Notes under the pieces: model-generated | The model's input: only the letters and a program-made list of their open reading frames with translations | Databases searched by the model: none | Told to the model about the DNA's origin: nothing | Shown: positions 41,427 through 49,931 of the stretch, one piece after another | Layout: every line of letters begins with the position of its first letter | Numbering within the stretch: the stretch's first letter is position 1 | Made by a program: the position numbers and the translations under genes | Assembly: GCA_018268255.1 (NCBI GenBank) | Contig: JAFDWX010000001.1 | Span: forward strand, 186,001-250,000 | DNA length: 64,000 nt | Reading direction: 5' to 3' | Source: Armatimonadota bacterium | Lineage (GTDB): Bacteria; Armatimonadota; Fimbriimonadia; Fimbriimonadales; Fimbriimonadaceae

Positions 41427-43289
41427 ATGAAGCATATGCTTAAAATGGCGCTTGGGCTTACCCTTGGCGTTATGGTCGCAGCTCCGGCTTTTGCTCAGGA
41501 TCAATTCAGCGACGTTCCGGCTAACCACTGGGCGTACGACTCGATTGCCAACCTGAAGGCTGAGGGCATTCTCGTCGGATATCCCGACTACAAATATCGA
41601 GGCGCTCGCCTCGCCACCCGATACGAAATGGCAGTCGCCATCAATGCTGCATACACGAAGTTGATGCGCATGATCGACGGTCTTTCGGAAAAGATCGGCA
41701 CCGGCGGCGGAGATGGCGTCACCAGCGAACAGCTGAACGAGCTCAAGGCCCAGATCGAAGAGATGAAGGGCTGGGGCACGGCTATCGACGACCTCAAGAA
41801 GCTCGTTAATGAGTTCGAATCCGAGCTCACCGGCATCGGCAACGATGTGGACGAGATGAAGAAGCGACTTGGCTCCCTCGAGGGTCGAGTTAAGGTTCTC
41901 GAAGACAAGCAGTTCCCGGTTGACATTTCGGGCGACGTCAACTTCCTCGTCTACGCTGGCAACAGCCGAGACAAGAGAGCTGGCATGAACAAAGAAGGTC
42001 GACTCGTCGGCGTTAACGAGAAGGGCGGCAACTCCCAGACCGGTTTGACCCGAGACCTCAATGTTTATCACGAGATCGGCATCAACCTCAAGGGCACCAA
42101 CACCGAGGGTCCGAAGTGGAATGCCACCATCGCATACGGCAATATGTACGGCAACAGCAATGCTGCTGGCAACGCTGGTGTGTTGGCTGACCTCGTGAAC
42201 TTCCCTGCAAACGGCACCGGTTACACCGACAACATCCAGGGCGCGTTCCGAATCGACAAGGCAGCTGTCAATTTCGACACCAGCCTCGTTGGTCTGAAGT
42301 TCAACGCAGAAATCGGTCGAGTTGGCGTGAAGGTTGCTCCATACATTCTTCAGCGAGCCGACGACACCCTGTACTTCGCTAACGAGCGATGGGACGACGG
42401 CGAGTATCGAATGGACGGCGCCAAGCTGGTCTTCGACTTCTCAGGCGTTGATTTCGTCCTCGTCGGTGGTAAGAACAGCGGTCGAAACGACTCCGCTAAC
42501 GTTGACATCAACCCGATCGCAGGTGCCTTTGTTGACACCACGCTCGGTGCAGTCCTTGGATTCAACGTAGGTACCTTCGGCAAGCTCAACCTCGCCTATC
42601 TGTACCACGATTCGGATACCGCTGCAGCTGCAACGACTCCGAACCGAATGAACACCTTTGGTGTTGATGGCAATGCCAAGTTTGGCAACATCAACCTTAA
42701 GGGTGGTTACACCAAGACGATCTTGACGCACAACTCCAAGAACATTGGTCTGGATCGATTGAACCAGGCTGCTTACTTGAACGCAGGCTATGATTCCTCC
42801 AACTGGGGAGTCAGCGGCGAGTTCCGAAAAGTTCAGATGAACTTCGGTGCTCCTGGCGATTGGCGACGAATCGGTACCTTCTGGAATCCGACCAACTTCC
42901 AGTCCATCACCGCGATGGCCTACTTCAAGCCGACTGCAAACGTGAAGCTCAGCTACACGGGTGAATTCGGTGAGACTCGAGAAGCCGTTGCTGGTATCCC
43001 AGCCAAGAGCAAGATCGAGAGCCACATTGCTAATGTCGACTACACGCTCAACTCGAGCTGGAACGTCGGCCTCGGCTACGAAGAAGTTCGAGTCAAGCTC
43101 GCTGGTCCGGATATCCGACAGCGATGGGCAACCGTTGGCTTCGGCTATAAGCTCGGCACCAACAGCCTTCTCAACTTCGCATACGAGTACGGTTCGGTTC
43201 GACAGCCGGCAACGTGGGGCAATGCTTCCGCGTCTGGCGCCGACTACCGAGGCGGATTCCTCACCACGCAGCTCACCGTTCGCTTCTAA
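41427..43289 (+). CDS. SLH-domain outer-membrane porin (OmpM/SlpA-like)
   Basis: The 620-aa product has a signal peptide (residues 1-23, cleaved after PAFA). One SLH domain follows (FSDVPANHWAYDSI, then GILVGYPDYKYRG, about residues 27-75), which would bind peptidoglycan-linked polymers. A coiled coil (about 80-165) comes next, then a beta-barrel of alternating aromatic and polar residues (about 170-620). It ends in TQLTVRF, with a terminal Phe as recognised by the outer-membrane insertion machinery. This is the plan of OmpM/SlpA proteins that tether the outer membrane in Negativicutes and Deinococcus. Arginine is coded by CGA in 24 of 28 cases. A strong terminator follows. Confidence 0.93.
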   Translation: MKHMLKMALGLTLGVMVAAPAFAQDQFSDVPANHWAYDSIANLKAEGILVGYPDYKYRGARLATRYEMAVAINAAYTKLMRMIDGLSEKIGTGGGDGVTSEQLNELKAQIEEMKGWGTAIDDLKKLVNEFESELTGIGNDVDEMKKRLGSLEGRVKVLEDKQFPVDISGDVNFLVYAGNSRDKRAGMNKEGRLVGVNEKGGNSQTGLTRDLNVYHEIGINLKGTNTEGPKWNATIAYGNMYGNSNAAGNAGVLADLVNFPANGTGYTDNIQGAFRIDKAAVNFDTSLVGLKFNAEIGRVGVKVAPYILQRADDTLYFANERWDDGEYRMDGAKLVFDFSGVDFVLVGGKNSGRNDSANVDINPIAGAFVDTTLGAVLGFNVGTFGKLNLAYLYHDSDTAAAATTPNRMNTFGVDGNAKFGNINLKGGYTKTILTHNSKNIGLDRLNQAAYLNAGYDSSNWGVSGEFRKVQMNFGAPGDWRRIGTFWNPTNFQSITAMAYFKPTANVKLSYTGEFGETREAVAGIPAKSKIESHIANVDYTLNSSWNVGLGYEEVRVKLAGPDIRQRWATVGFGYKLGTNSLLNFAYEYGSVRQPATWGNASASGADYRGGFLTTQLTVRF

Positions 43290-43313
43290 ACGAAGCGTTC
43301 GCTGAACTGAACG

Positions 43314-43341
43314 AAGTCCAGGGTTTTAGAACCCTGGACTT
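43314..43341 (+). terminator. Intrinsic terminator after the SLH-porin gene
   Basis: AAGTCCAGGGTT (43314-43325) pairs perfectly with AACCCTGGACTT (43330-43341) around a TTAG-type loop, followed by TTCGTCTTTTTTG. A strong Rho-independent terminator. Confidence 0.93.
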
Positions 43342-43403
43342 TTCGTCTTTTTTGTTGTAGTGCAAGAGACCTCTAGGTATTCTGAACCCCAAGGAAACAA
43401 CCC

Positions 43404-43832
43404 ATGACTAAGCGAAATCGATGGATTGCCGTAACGGCAGCAGTTCTTCTCATGACAGCTATTGCCACGCCACAAATCAAAGAGGCCATCAAGATTATCG
43501 GCGTAGGGGCGGCCGTTGATCAATTCGGACCTGAGCTTGATCGTCAGCTTAACAAGCTGGTGAAACACACCAAGACCGAAAAGGAGTGGACCAAAGTTGT
43601 CCCGATTCTTACGGTCGGCATCGGCAAGAGCAGTGCGATCGGCGCCGCGCAGGTGACCGGCACCAAGAAGCTGGTGGACTCGGTGGAGGCTGTGGCGGCT
43701 CCGGAAGTTGACCTATTCGGCAAGGAGATCCGCATCCGCGGAATGATCCCAGTATCCGACAAAAACGTCTTAAAGGGAATCAAACGGGTTTCTGGCGTTG
43801 GCGTGAGCGGAATCGTCGACCTCAAACTGTAG
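43404..43832 (+). CDS. Unknown 142-aa exported protein
   Basis: The N-terminal stretch MTKRNRWIAVTAAVLLMTAIA is a signal peptide or membrane anchor. The mature part starts with a helix (QIKEAIKIIGVGAAVDQFG) and continues with VPILTVGIGKSSAIGAAQVTG and VSGVGVSGIVDLKL, a beta-type Gly-rich C-terminus. AAGGAA lies a few bases upstream of the ATG. It follows the SLH-porin terminator with its own start region and is followed by a bidirectional terminator. I do not recognise it. Position next to the porin suggests an envelope role; no more can be said. Confidence 0.7.
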   Translation: MTKRNRWIAVTAAVLLMTAIATPQIKEAIKIIGVGAAVDQFGPELDRQLNKLVKHTKTEKEWTKVVPILTVGIGKSSAIGAAQVTGTKKLVDSVEAVAAPEVDLFGKEIRIRGMIPVSDKNVLKGIKRVSGVGVSGIVDLKL

Positions 43833-43855
43833 TTTCGGGTCAGAAAAATACAAAG

Positions 43856-43884
43856 AGAGCCTCAAGGCATTGCCTTGAGGCTCT
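43856..43884. terminator. Bidirectional terminator between convergent genes
   Basis: AGAGCCTCAAGGCA (43856-43869) pairs with TGCCTTGAGGCTCT (43871-43884), flanked by AAA on the left and TTTCTTT on the right. It can end transcription of the gene at 43404 and, from the other side, of the lipoprotein gene ending at 43907. Confidence 0.88.
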
Positions 43885-43906
43885 TTCTTTGAGTCGCTTG
43901 ACCGGA

Positions 43907-44932
43907 TTACTGACCGGCTGCGGCGCCTGTTGAATCCGTGGTGAGGTCGGTCTTCTTGAGATCGTCCTCGAACTCCTTATAGGGCTCCTGGAGCGGATCG
44001 TACTTGATCGAGATCTTAGCCTGTTTGTACTTGTTGAGCAGGGTTGTATCCAAGTCGGTTCGCTTCAGACCTCGCTGCATCGCCAATTGACGTCGCAGTC
44101 GCTCAAGCTGAGTCTCATCCATCGGAATTGGCTTGGCCGGAGTCTTTTCTTCAACGTAAAACTTGGCAAATCCATCCGTGAGTTGGATCCAGTCCGTCTG
44201 TCGAGCCACGTCGGTCTTCTCAAGAGCAGCTCGAATGGGCCCCGGCATTCTCTCCAGCACATTCTGCGGATAGCGCGGATTCTGCTTTGCCCGAGGGAGT
44301 TCGCTTCGCCGTTTGGCAACATCGGCGAATGCTTGACCATTGGCCAGTTCCGAATCCACTTGCTTCTTGCCAGACTCTGCCTTAACAAAGATCACCAGCG
44401 CACTGGCGGTAGCCGGATTCAAGAACTCGCTGGGGTGATCTTTCCAGTACTTCGTCGCCTCTTCCGTCGAGATCTTCACGCCTTCAGTGACAAGTCGCTC
44501 ACGGGCCAGGTCAACCTTTACCCGGGTGCGAATATCGTCCACGGTAAGACCAGCGGCGGAAAGCTCCTTAAAGAAGTTCGGGTTGAGTTTCTTTTGGAAT
44601 TCGATCTCAGCCTCGATGTCCTTGTCCGTAGGCTCCATGCTTCGGTCTTTGGCCATCTGCAGGAGCAAGCGCTGTTGAATCAGGTCCTGAAGAGCCTGGA
44701 AGCCCAGCGTTTGGGAGACCTTCGCGTTGCCGATCTGGCCGTTGCCGGTCACGATGGTGACGGTGGATTTCGTTTCAAGATATTTGCGGAATTGATCAAG
44801 AGTAATCGCTTCGCCATTAACGGTTGCAAGGGTGCCACCCGAGCCGCCGGATCGGTTACCGCAACCGATACCTGTAAAAACAGCGGTAAAGGTTGCAACG
44901 CCGGCCAAACATACCAGAAGGGTTTTATTCAA
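43907..44932 (-). CDS. SurA/PrsA-like lipoprotein (foldase family)
   Basis: I start at the TTG preceded by GAGGAG (7-8 bases away), giving LNKTLLVCLAGVATFTAVF with a lipobox-like FTGIGC. Cys would be lipidated, so the protein is membrane-anchored and periplasmic. The frame is open seven codons further. The N-terminal SurA-type domain begins TLATVNGEAITLDQFRKYLE and continues with LIQQRLLLQMAKD. Residues about 160-290 lie where a rotamase domain would be, but it is reduced, without a clear parvulin motif. It probably acts as a chaperone for exported proteins, plausibly the nearby porin. Confidence 0.85.
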   Translation of the reverse strand: MNKTLLVCLAGVATFTAVFTGIGCGNRSGGSGGTLATVNGEAITLDQFRKYLETKSTVTIVTGNGQIGNAKVSQTLGFQALQDLIQQRLLLQMAKDRSMEPTDKDIEAEIEFQKKLNPNFFKELSAAGLTVDDIRTRVKVDLARERLVTEGVKISTEEATKYWKDHPSEFLNPATASALVIFVKAESGKKQVDSELANGQAFADVAKRRSELPRAKQNPRYPQNVLERMPGPIRAALEKTDVARQTDWIQLTDGFAKFYVEEKTPAKPIPMDETQLERLRRQLAMQRGLKRTDLDTTLLNKYKQAKISIKYDPLQEPYKEFEDDLKKTDLTTDSTGAAAGQ

Positions 44933-45068
44933 TCTTCGCTCCTCGTTCCTCACAAGTCTAGTTAGGAGATGCTACCCCAGGGAAGCGTCCCTCCAAACAT
45001 AACAAGCGAGATGCACAATCCGTGCCAATGGACCAATCAAGTTCCTGACTCCGTGCCTTGCCCACAAT

Positions 45069-45106
45069 AATATCTCTCTCCCTGCTAGTGAAGGAAGAGA
45101 GATATT
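45069..45106 (-). terminator. Strong inverted repeat after the sigma factor gene
   Basis: AATATCTCTCT (45069-45079) pairs perfectly with AGAGAGATATT (45096-45106), with three further inner pairs around an eight-base loop. It sits 29 bases after the end of the sigma factor gene (leftward transcription). No good T-tract follows, so it may be a terminator or a 3' end stabiliser. Confidence 0.6.
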
Positions 45107-45134
45107 GGTTTGCCACTCTTGCCGGTGAGCCCCC

Positions 45135-45914
45135 TTAGCGGACGGGAGTCGCACCTTGCTCGCGCATGTGGTTTCTCAAGCGAGTCATGGCTTGGGTGTG
45201 GAGTTGATAGACGCGCGATTCGCTGACGCCAAGGACCTTGCCAATCTCTTTAAAGGTCAGTCCTTCAAAATAATAAAGCGCGACAACCAATCGTTCGCGC
45301 TCTGGAAGTTTGTCGATCCCGGCCGACATAATCCGCCGGACTTCTCGACCCTCGGTTTCTCCGGCCGTGTTAGCTCCATGATCCACAATCATATCGATAA
45401 AGTGGATCTGGTCATCACCATCGCCGGTAACCAGGATGTCGTCGAGACTATAGACATTGGTGCGGCCCAATCGCACCAGGAGTTCCGAAACCTCAATTTC
45501 ACTGATGCCGAGGTATTCGGCAAGCTCACGTTCTGAGGCCGGTCGTCCGTATTTGCTTTCCAGAGTCATCTGAGCGCGATCCAGAGCCTTGAGCTTCTCC
45601 CGAATCGATCTTGGGACCCAATCCTCGTCTCGGAGCATCTCCAAGATCGCTCCACGGATCAATGCGATGGCGTAAGTTTCAAACTTAACATCGCGAGTCG
45701 GATCAAACTGATCCACGCTCTTGATGAGTCCGATTACACCCGCGCCGACCAGATCCTCTCGATCCAGTCCTCCTGGCAACGAAGTAACCAACCTTCCTGC
45801 TGTAATCTTTACTAAATAGGAATAATGGTTAATCAGTTCGTTTCGCGCGGAGGGATCGCGATAAACCTTATAATCAACCCAGAATCGTTTGAGTTGTTCG
45901 GGGGACAGAGCCAT
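45135..45914 (-). CDS. fliA: Sigma-70 family factor of the FliA/WhiG type
   Basis: The 259-aa product has region 2 (NELINHYSYLVKITAGRLV, then DLVGAGVIGLIKSVDQFD and FETYAIALIRGAI) and region 3 (VPRSIREKLKALDRAQM). Region 4 has LPERERLVVALYYFEGLTFKEIGKVLGVSESRVYQLH. This domain set and spacing are those of FliA/WhiG-type sigma factors, which direct motility or developmental genes. No flagellar gene is visible around it; the only chemotaxis-related gene in the window is a lone cheW far upstream. The gene is 27 bases downstream of a small membrane protein gene on the same strand. Confidence 0.93.
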   Translation of the reverse strand: MALSPEQLKRFWVDYKVYRDPSARNELINHYSYLVKITAGRLVTSLPGGLDREDLVGAGVIGLIKSVDQFDPTRDVKFETYAIALIRGAILEMLRDEDWVPRSIREKLKALDRAQMTLESKYGRPASERELAEYLGISEIEVSELLVRLGRTNVYSLDDILVTGDGDDQIHFIDMIVDHGANTAGETEGREVRRIMSAGIDKLPERERLVVALYYFEGLTFKEIGKVLGVSESRVYQLHTQAMTRLRNHMREQGATPVR

Positions 45915-45941
45915 ATCGTTATAACCAAGCCTTACAAATTA

Positions 45942-46190
45942 CTATTGTGCCGACTCGAGAGCTGTGATTTCCCGTTCTGAATCTTTTGATTGCCCTTCAA
46001 GTTGTCCGAGACTACCGGATATTCCTTTTTGAACCCGAACTGTAAAGAAGACATACCAGATTTGTGTCGAAATTATCCCAACAATGAATGCGGTTGCACC
46101 ACGGAGCAGACACGTTATTGGATCCGCATGAGCGAGCAAACTCGACCCTAACGCAACTAGAGCCAGTATTCCTCCTACCAACTTTGGCAT
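45942..46190 (-). CDS. Small two-helix membrane protein upstream of the sigma factor
   Basis: The 82-aa product has hydrophobic segments at about residues 3-20 (KLVGGILALVALGSSLLA) and 28-52 (LRGATAFIVGIISTQIWYVFFTV), then a hydrophilic tail rich in Ser, Glu and Gln. A GGGAGGA ribosome binding site lies before the ATG. It precedes the sigma gene by 27 bases on the same strand and is probably co-transcribed. A membrane anti-sigma partner would be a tempting idea, but the sequence has no recognisable anti-sigma feature. Confidence 0.7.
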   Translation of the reverse strand: MPKLVGGILALVALGSSLLAHADPITCLLRGATAFIVGIISTQIWYVFFTVRVQKGISGSLGQLEGQSKDSEREITALESAQ

Positions 46191-46304
46191 CGGGTGCCGA
46201 ATTCCTCCCTCATCTAGACTCCAACATTTTTACACATCGGAAAACCATAAGAGTGTCTTTATAGCGATCCTAGAACTTTATGTCAAATTTTAGAACCCGC
46301 GATT

Positions 46305-47066
46305 CTAAAGTGGAATGCGAAGTCCGTCGTAGGCCAACTCAATTCCAGTGGGCAACTGGGAATTCGTCACGTCATGGTCGTAGTCATGAGAAAGGTGCGT
46401 GAAGAAAGTTCGCTGTGGTTTGAGCTCCGTAACGGCTTTCAGGGCCTGGTCCAAATTAAAGTGATTCGGATGTGGTTTCAGCCGGACGGCGTCGATCACC
46501 AAAGTTTGCAATCCGCTTAAGAGTGGCATCGTCTCAACTGGGATGGAACTTACATCTGTAACGTAGGCGAAGTCGTTGACGCGAACCACAACCACGCGAG
46601 TCGGACCATGCCAAACCCATCCGGTTTTCACTTCAAGGCCGCATACATTGAGCGTCTCGGGCACGTCCGCTAACTCGTATCTCGGTACATCCACTCCGGG
46701 CGGAAATTCTGCAAATGCGTAAGGAAAGACTCGTCGAATATCTTCCTGCGTCTCTGGAAGAGCGTAAATCTTCATCGCCCGGCGATACTTCAGCGAGAAG
46801 CTTCTCAAATCATCCATTCCCATGATATGGTCCGCATGTGAATGGGTTATCAGTACAGAATCGATATCTTGAATTTTCTCTCTCAGTAGCTGAAGCCGCA
46901 TTTCAGGGCTGCAATCGATGAGAAGATTGCCCTCCGGTCCACTGATGATAATCGAGGACCTCGTTCGATGATTCTTGGGGTTGGCCAAGAACGGCTCGGG
47001 ATATTCAATGCCAAGGGTAGGAACACCGTTACTCGTTCCAGACCCAAGGATGATCGCTTCAGCCAT
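46305..47066 (-). CDS. Metallo-beta-lactamase-fold hydrolase (PhnP-like)
   Basis: I start at the ATG giving MAEAIILGSGTSNGVPT, which overlaps the stop of the upstream gene by eight bases. The product (253 aa) has the metal-binding LITHSHADHIMGMDDL (HxHxDH), with earlier LIDCSPEMR, and later WHGPTRVVVVR, VTDVSSIP, and FFTHLSHDYDHD. This is the pattern of the PhnP-like phosphodiesterase branch that cleaves cyclic phosphate esters. The exact substrate is unknown. It is likely co-transcribed with the DnaA-N-like gene. Confidence 0.9.
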   Translation of the reverse strand: MAEAIILGSGTSNGVPTLGIEYPEPFLANPKNHRTRSSIIISGPEGNLLIDCSPEMRLQLLREKIQDIDSVLITHSHADHIMGMDDLRSFSLKYRRAMKIYALPETQEDIRRVFPYAFAEFPPGVDVPRYELADVPETLNVCGLEVKTGWVWHGPTRVVVVRVNDFAYVTDVSSIPVETMPLLSGLQTLVIDAVRLKPHPNHFNLDQALKAVTELKPQRTFFTHLSHDYDHDVTNSQLPTGIELAYDGLRIPL

Positions 47067-47670
47067 TGCTAGCGAGCTTATCATTCACCGCGATCGCAAT
47101 GAGAACACTCGGAACTTCGCTGTATTGGGAGACCCGTTCCAAGCACCGAGCGTAATTACGCTCAGCGAGCTCGTCGGTGAGTGGGTTGGATCGAAGCGAT
47201 TCCGAGAGAAGATCGACGCATTGGTGAAAGAACTTGGCTCGACTCTGGGGAAGGGATTTATTGGGAAGCGCTGCAAAATTTCTCGAAATTTGATCGTAAA
47301 TCGATTCCCAATCGGATCTGGCTCGAACCTCAGCTGCTGCTCTAGTGAGTGCCGCTTCCTGGATTTTGCGCATCTCCTCGTCGCGCCGTTTGGCAAGTTC
47401 CCAATCGGCAGCGGAGGTTCCTTCGATGACCCGTAGGGTGATCGGGCGATTCAGGCGAGAACCCAGCGCACGCTCAATCAGCACCCGCGTCGATTGAGAA
47501 CGCAGGTGTCCCGCGAGGTCCCCCAGTTCGATCGGCAATCCCAGTACAAAAGTGGTCTCGTCTAGAGCCACCGCTTGACTGTTATTCAGCGCTTGCCAAA
47601 TGCCGACACCGGTGACCGTATTTCGGACTTCGGGCATCACTTCTGCCCAAAGCTGAGTCGCGTCCGCCAT
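47059..47670 (-). CDS. Stand-alone protein with DnaA N-terminal-like domain
   Basis: I start at the ATG giving MADATQLWAEVMPEVRNTVT. The product (about 203 aa) opens with a region that reads like DnaA domain I (LWAEVMPEVR, then GIWQALNNSQAVALDETTFVLGLPIELGDLAGHL, ending RPITLRVI). The rest is helical and charged, with no AAA+ or DNA-binding helix-turn-helix. It might bind DnaB helicase or another DnaA partner, as DnaA domain I does. The stop overlaps the MBL gene start. The likeness is by pattern and needs a profile search. Confidence 0.65.
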   Translation of the reverse strand: MADATQLWAEVMPEVRNTVTGVGIWQALNNSQAVALDETTFVLGLPIELGDLAGHLRSQSTRVLIERALGSRLNRPITLRVIEGTSAADWELAKRRDEEMRKIQEAALTRAAAEVRARSDWESIYDQISRNFAALPNKSLPQSRAKFFHQCVDLLSESLRSNPLTDELAERNYARCLERVSQYSEVPSVLIAIAVNDKLASNG

Positions 47671-47813
47671 AAGGACGAGTTTAGCCCGTTGGCGCACCCA
47701 TGCGCAGAGCGAGGACTAAATGAAGAGACATCCCCAATGTTTTCCAGGCGCCGCGGTTGCTTCTGCGCCGAGCTCACCAATGCTTGCCAGCCTCGTGGGC
47801 AGCAACAGAGAAC

Positions 47814-49181
47814 CTAGAAGTCGCCCCCACCGCCAAAGTCACCGCCGCCAAAGTCGCCACCTCCAAAATCGCCGCCTCCACCGAAGTCGCCGCCGCCTGT
47901 GAAGTTGTCCAAGAAGCTCCCTCCAGAATCCGAACCGTAGTCGGAGTACACAGAAGGGCCATAGTCGGGAGTCATCATGTCAAACAATGCGGAGTAGGCG
48001 AGAGCATCCCAGAGAAAGTTGCCCGACCCGTAGCTCATGACTGGATCGTAACCAGGCGTTTGATACCAAGGTTGGAAGCGGTTGTTGCCCACCCAGCGGC
48101 CTCTCATTTGCGGTGAATTTCCGTGCCGGATCAATTCAAGATCGTTCGGGCATACAAATACCGCAGCACGACCCTGGGGGGTATCGGTTTCCAAAAGCGT
48201 CAAATCGCCTTCATCGGGCTTGGAGCAAAAGTAGCAGCTGCGCTGTTTTCCCAAAGCCATCGGCGACCCGGCAGGCTGATAGAAGACTCCGCCTTCCGTG
48301 GTTTGAAGAGGGGGTGCCACCGGCGCGTCCTCGCTTCCGTTCAATTCGGCCTGGATGACTTTTCGGGCCAAGCCAACATCCGAATACGTGGCCTTGAATT
48401 CCGCCTCAGCGACTGCCAAGTCTTCCGGCTTAGTGGCGGCGGTCATCTTCTTTCTCGCTGATTCGTACAGCTCATACGCTCGATCGCGATAATCCCTGAG
48501 CGCGGATTGGTTGTGACCGATCTGCAACAAATCGAGATACGGGTCGATGGACTCGATATCTGCCAATGCTCGATCTCGGGCGGTTTCGGCCTTGGCCCGA
48601 GCTACCGCCATCGCGCGTTTTTTGACCGCCAACCGCGCCAAAACAATGAGGGCAACGCCACCCAACACCACGGAGACAATCGTCCCCATCACAAAATTTC
48701 CTCGGGAAGCGTTGGATCGTGCAGTCGCCGACACTTGATCGGCTAACCAAAGCACTGCTGGCGTGAAGTCGGTTTCCGTAGTGTGACCCACCGCTTGGTT
48801 GTTGAGCTTCCTAAGATCTGAGATGCTGACCTTATCGGAGTACGCCGTGATTCCCTTCTTGGTTAGGACGATGACGGCTCCGTTTTCAATCGATAGGCGA
48901 TCGCTGAAGAACTTGTGCGCATAACTGGCACGCAATTCACCTGTCTCTTTCGTCCCGGCGTCGGTCACCTGCGGGACCACGATGACTTTGAGAGAGAATG
49001 GCTTAAGTTGCTCCGCTTTCTGACGAATCGCGCTGATATCAACGCCTGTTGCCATCTGCGGATCGACATAAACGGAATCCCGCTGCAAAATCTCGCCCAT
49101 CCCGAGTGTCCTCTGAGGCCACGCAACTCCGAAAGACAGAGCCAACACCAGGACCATTAAGAACTTAAGCCGGTTTGCCAT
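47814..49181 (-). CDS. TPM-domain-like membrane protein with Gly-Asp-Phe-rich tail
   Basis: The ATG at 49181 gives a signal peptide (MANRLKFLMVLVLALSFGVA). A TPM-like region follows at about residues 35-150 (SLKVIVVPQVTDAG, then NGAVIVLTKKGI), and a membrane helix at about 170-190 (FVMGTIVSVVLGGVALIVLARLA; quoted in part). A coiled-coil region lies at about 200-285, and a small Cys knuckle (CYFCSKP with a later VCPN) at about 315-345. A C-terminal tail repeats Gly-Gly-Gly-Asp-Phe. TPM proteins with Gly-rich tails are common in bacteria and their function is poorly known. TACTAT lies seven bases before the start. Confidence 0.82.
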   Translation of the reverse strand: MANRLKFLMVLVLALSFGVAWPQRTLGMGEILQRDSVYVDPQMATGVDISAIRQKAEQLKPFSLKVIVVPQVTDAGTKETGELRASYAHKFFSDRLSIENGAVIVLTKKGITAYSDKVSISDLRKLNNQAVGHTTETDFTPAVLWLADQVSATARSNASRGNFVMGTIVSVVLGGVALIVLARLAVKKRAMAVARAKAETARDRALADIESIDPYLDLLQIGHNQSALRDYRDRAYELYESARKKMTAATKPEDLAVAEAEFKATYSDVGLARKVIQAELNGSEDAPVAPPLQTTEGGVFYQPAGSPMALGKQRSCYFCSKPDEGDLTLLETDTPQGRAAVFVCPNDLELIRHGNSPQMRGRWVGNNRFQPWYQTPGYDPVMSYGSGNFLWDALAYSALFDMMTPDYGPSVYSDYGSDSGGSFLDNFTGGGDFGGGGDFGGGDFGGGDFGGGGDF

Positions 49182-49229
49182 ACACTTGATAGTACGTAAT
49201 TGGGCCACTTGAGGATGAGCCCAAAAATT

Positions 49230-49260
49230 GCGACCCCCGGAATTGCATTCCGGAGGTCGC
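49230..49260 (-). terminator. Terminator of the PEP-CTERM gene
   Basis: GCGACC and CCGGAAT (49230-49243, one mismatch) pair with ATTCCGG and GGTCGC (49247-49260) around a short loop. In the leftward direction the stem is followed by AATTTTTGG, a T-tract. It ends transcription of the PEP-CTERM gene. Confidence 0.85.
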
Positions 49261-49289
49261 ATTCGATTGAGCAAGAGAATCCGAAACTC

Positions 49290-49931
49290 TTACTTTTTGC
49301 GTCGCTTGAGAGCGGCCAAAGCGCCGAGTCCAAGAACAGCCATGGTTGCCGGTTCGGGAACGGTCTCAACCTTCACATCGTCCACGCCTGCCCAGTCGAA
49401 GTAGTAGCCTGGAGCAATCAGAACGAGATCCACAGTTTGGGAGAAACCGTTGAGCGTCAGGGTCTCAGGAGCACCAGATGTTCCGGTGGCGTACGCGACG
49501 CCCAACAGGTCGTAGCTCGATCCATTGTCGTGGTAAGCAGCCATGAGACTGGAGGCGGAAGTGTCGCCCATGACCACGCACGAAACCGAAGAAATTGCTC
49601 CGAGGCTGCCGTCGTAGGTGAAGCCCATATTGGGGTCGCCATCCTCGCCCAACCAACCGCCGAACGAGTGGAGGATGTTGCCCATACTCGCGTCGTAACC
49701 AGCTCCAACGTCTGTGCTAGTCATGGTCATATCAGTGACGGATGCCCAACCGGAATTGGGGTCGAGCAAACTTGATTGCCACAAACATCCGTAGCCAGCA
49801 TACTGGTTGCTCAGAGTTGTGCCATCAGCGATGTTGTTGCCGCTGGAATCCTGATCAAAATTCATGACGAAGGCCTGCGACAAAGCGGCAGTGCCCAAAA
49901 GCGCGATAGCGCCGAGAACGCGAAGTTTCAC
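49290..49931 (-). CDS. PEP-CTERM sorting-domain exported protein
   Basis: I start at the GTG preceded by AGGAGG nine bases away (the frame is open further). The signal peptide is VKLRVLGAIALLGTAALSQA. The mature 170-residue part is polar and Gly/Asp/Ser-rich, with GYDASMGNILHSFGGWLGED and similar short strands. The C-terminus reads VPEPATMAVLGLGALAALK followed by RRKK, the PEP-CTERM tripartite signal (Val-Pro-Glu-Pro, hydrophobic helix, basic tail). Such proteins are processed by an exosortase and delivered to the surface; no exosortase is in the window. Function of the mature part is unknown. Confidence 0.92.
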   Translation of the reverse strand: MKLRVLGAIALLGTAALSQAFVMNFDQDSSGNNIADGTTLSNQYAGYGCLWQSSLLDPNSGWASVTDMTMTSTDVGAGYDASMGNILHSFGGWLGEDGDPNMGFTYDGSLGAISSVSCVVMGDTSASSLMAAYHDNGSSYDLLGVAYATGTSGAPETLTLNGFSQTVDLVLIAPGYYFDWAGVDDVKVETVPEPATMAVLGLGALAALKRRKK

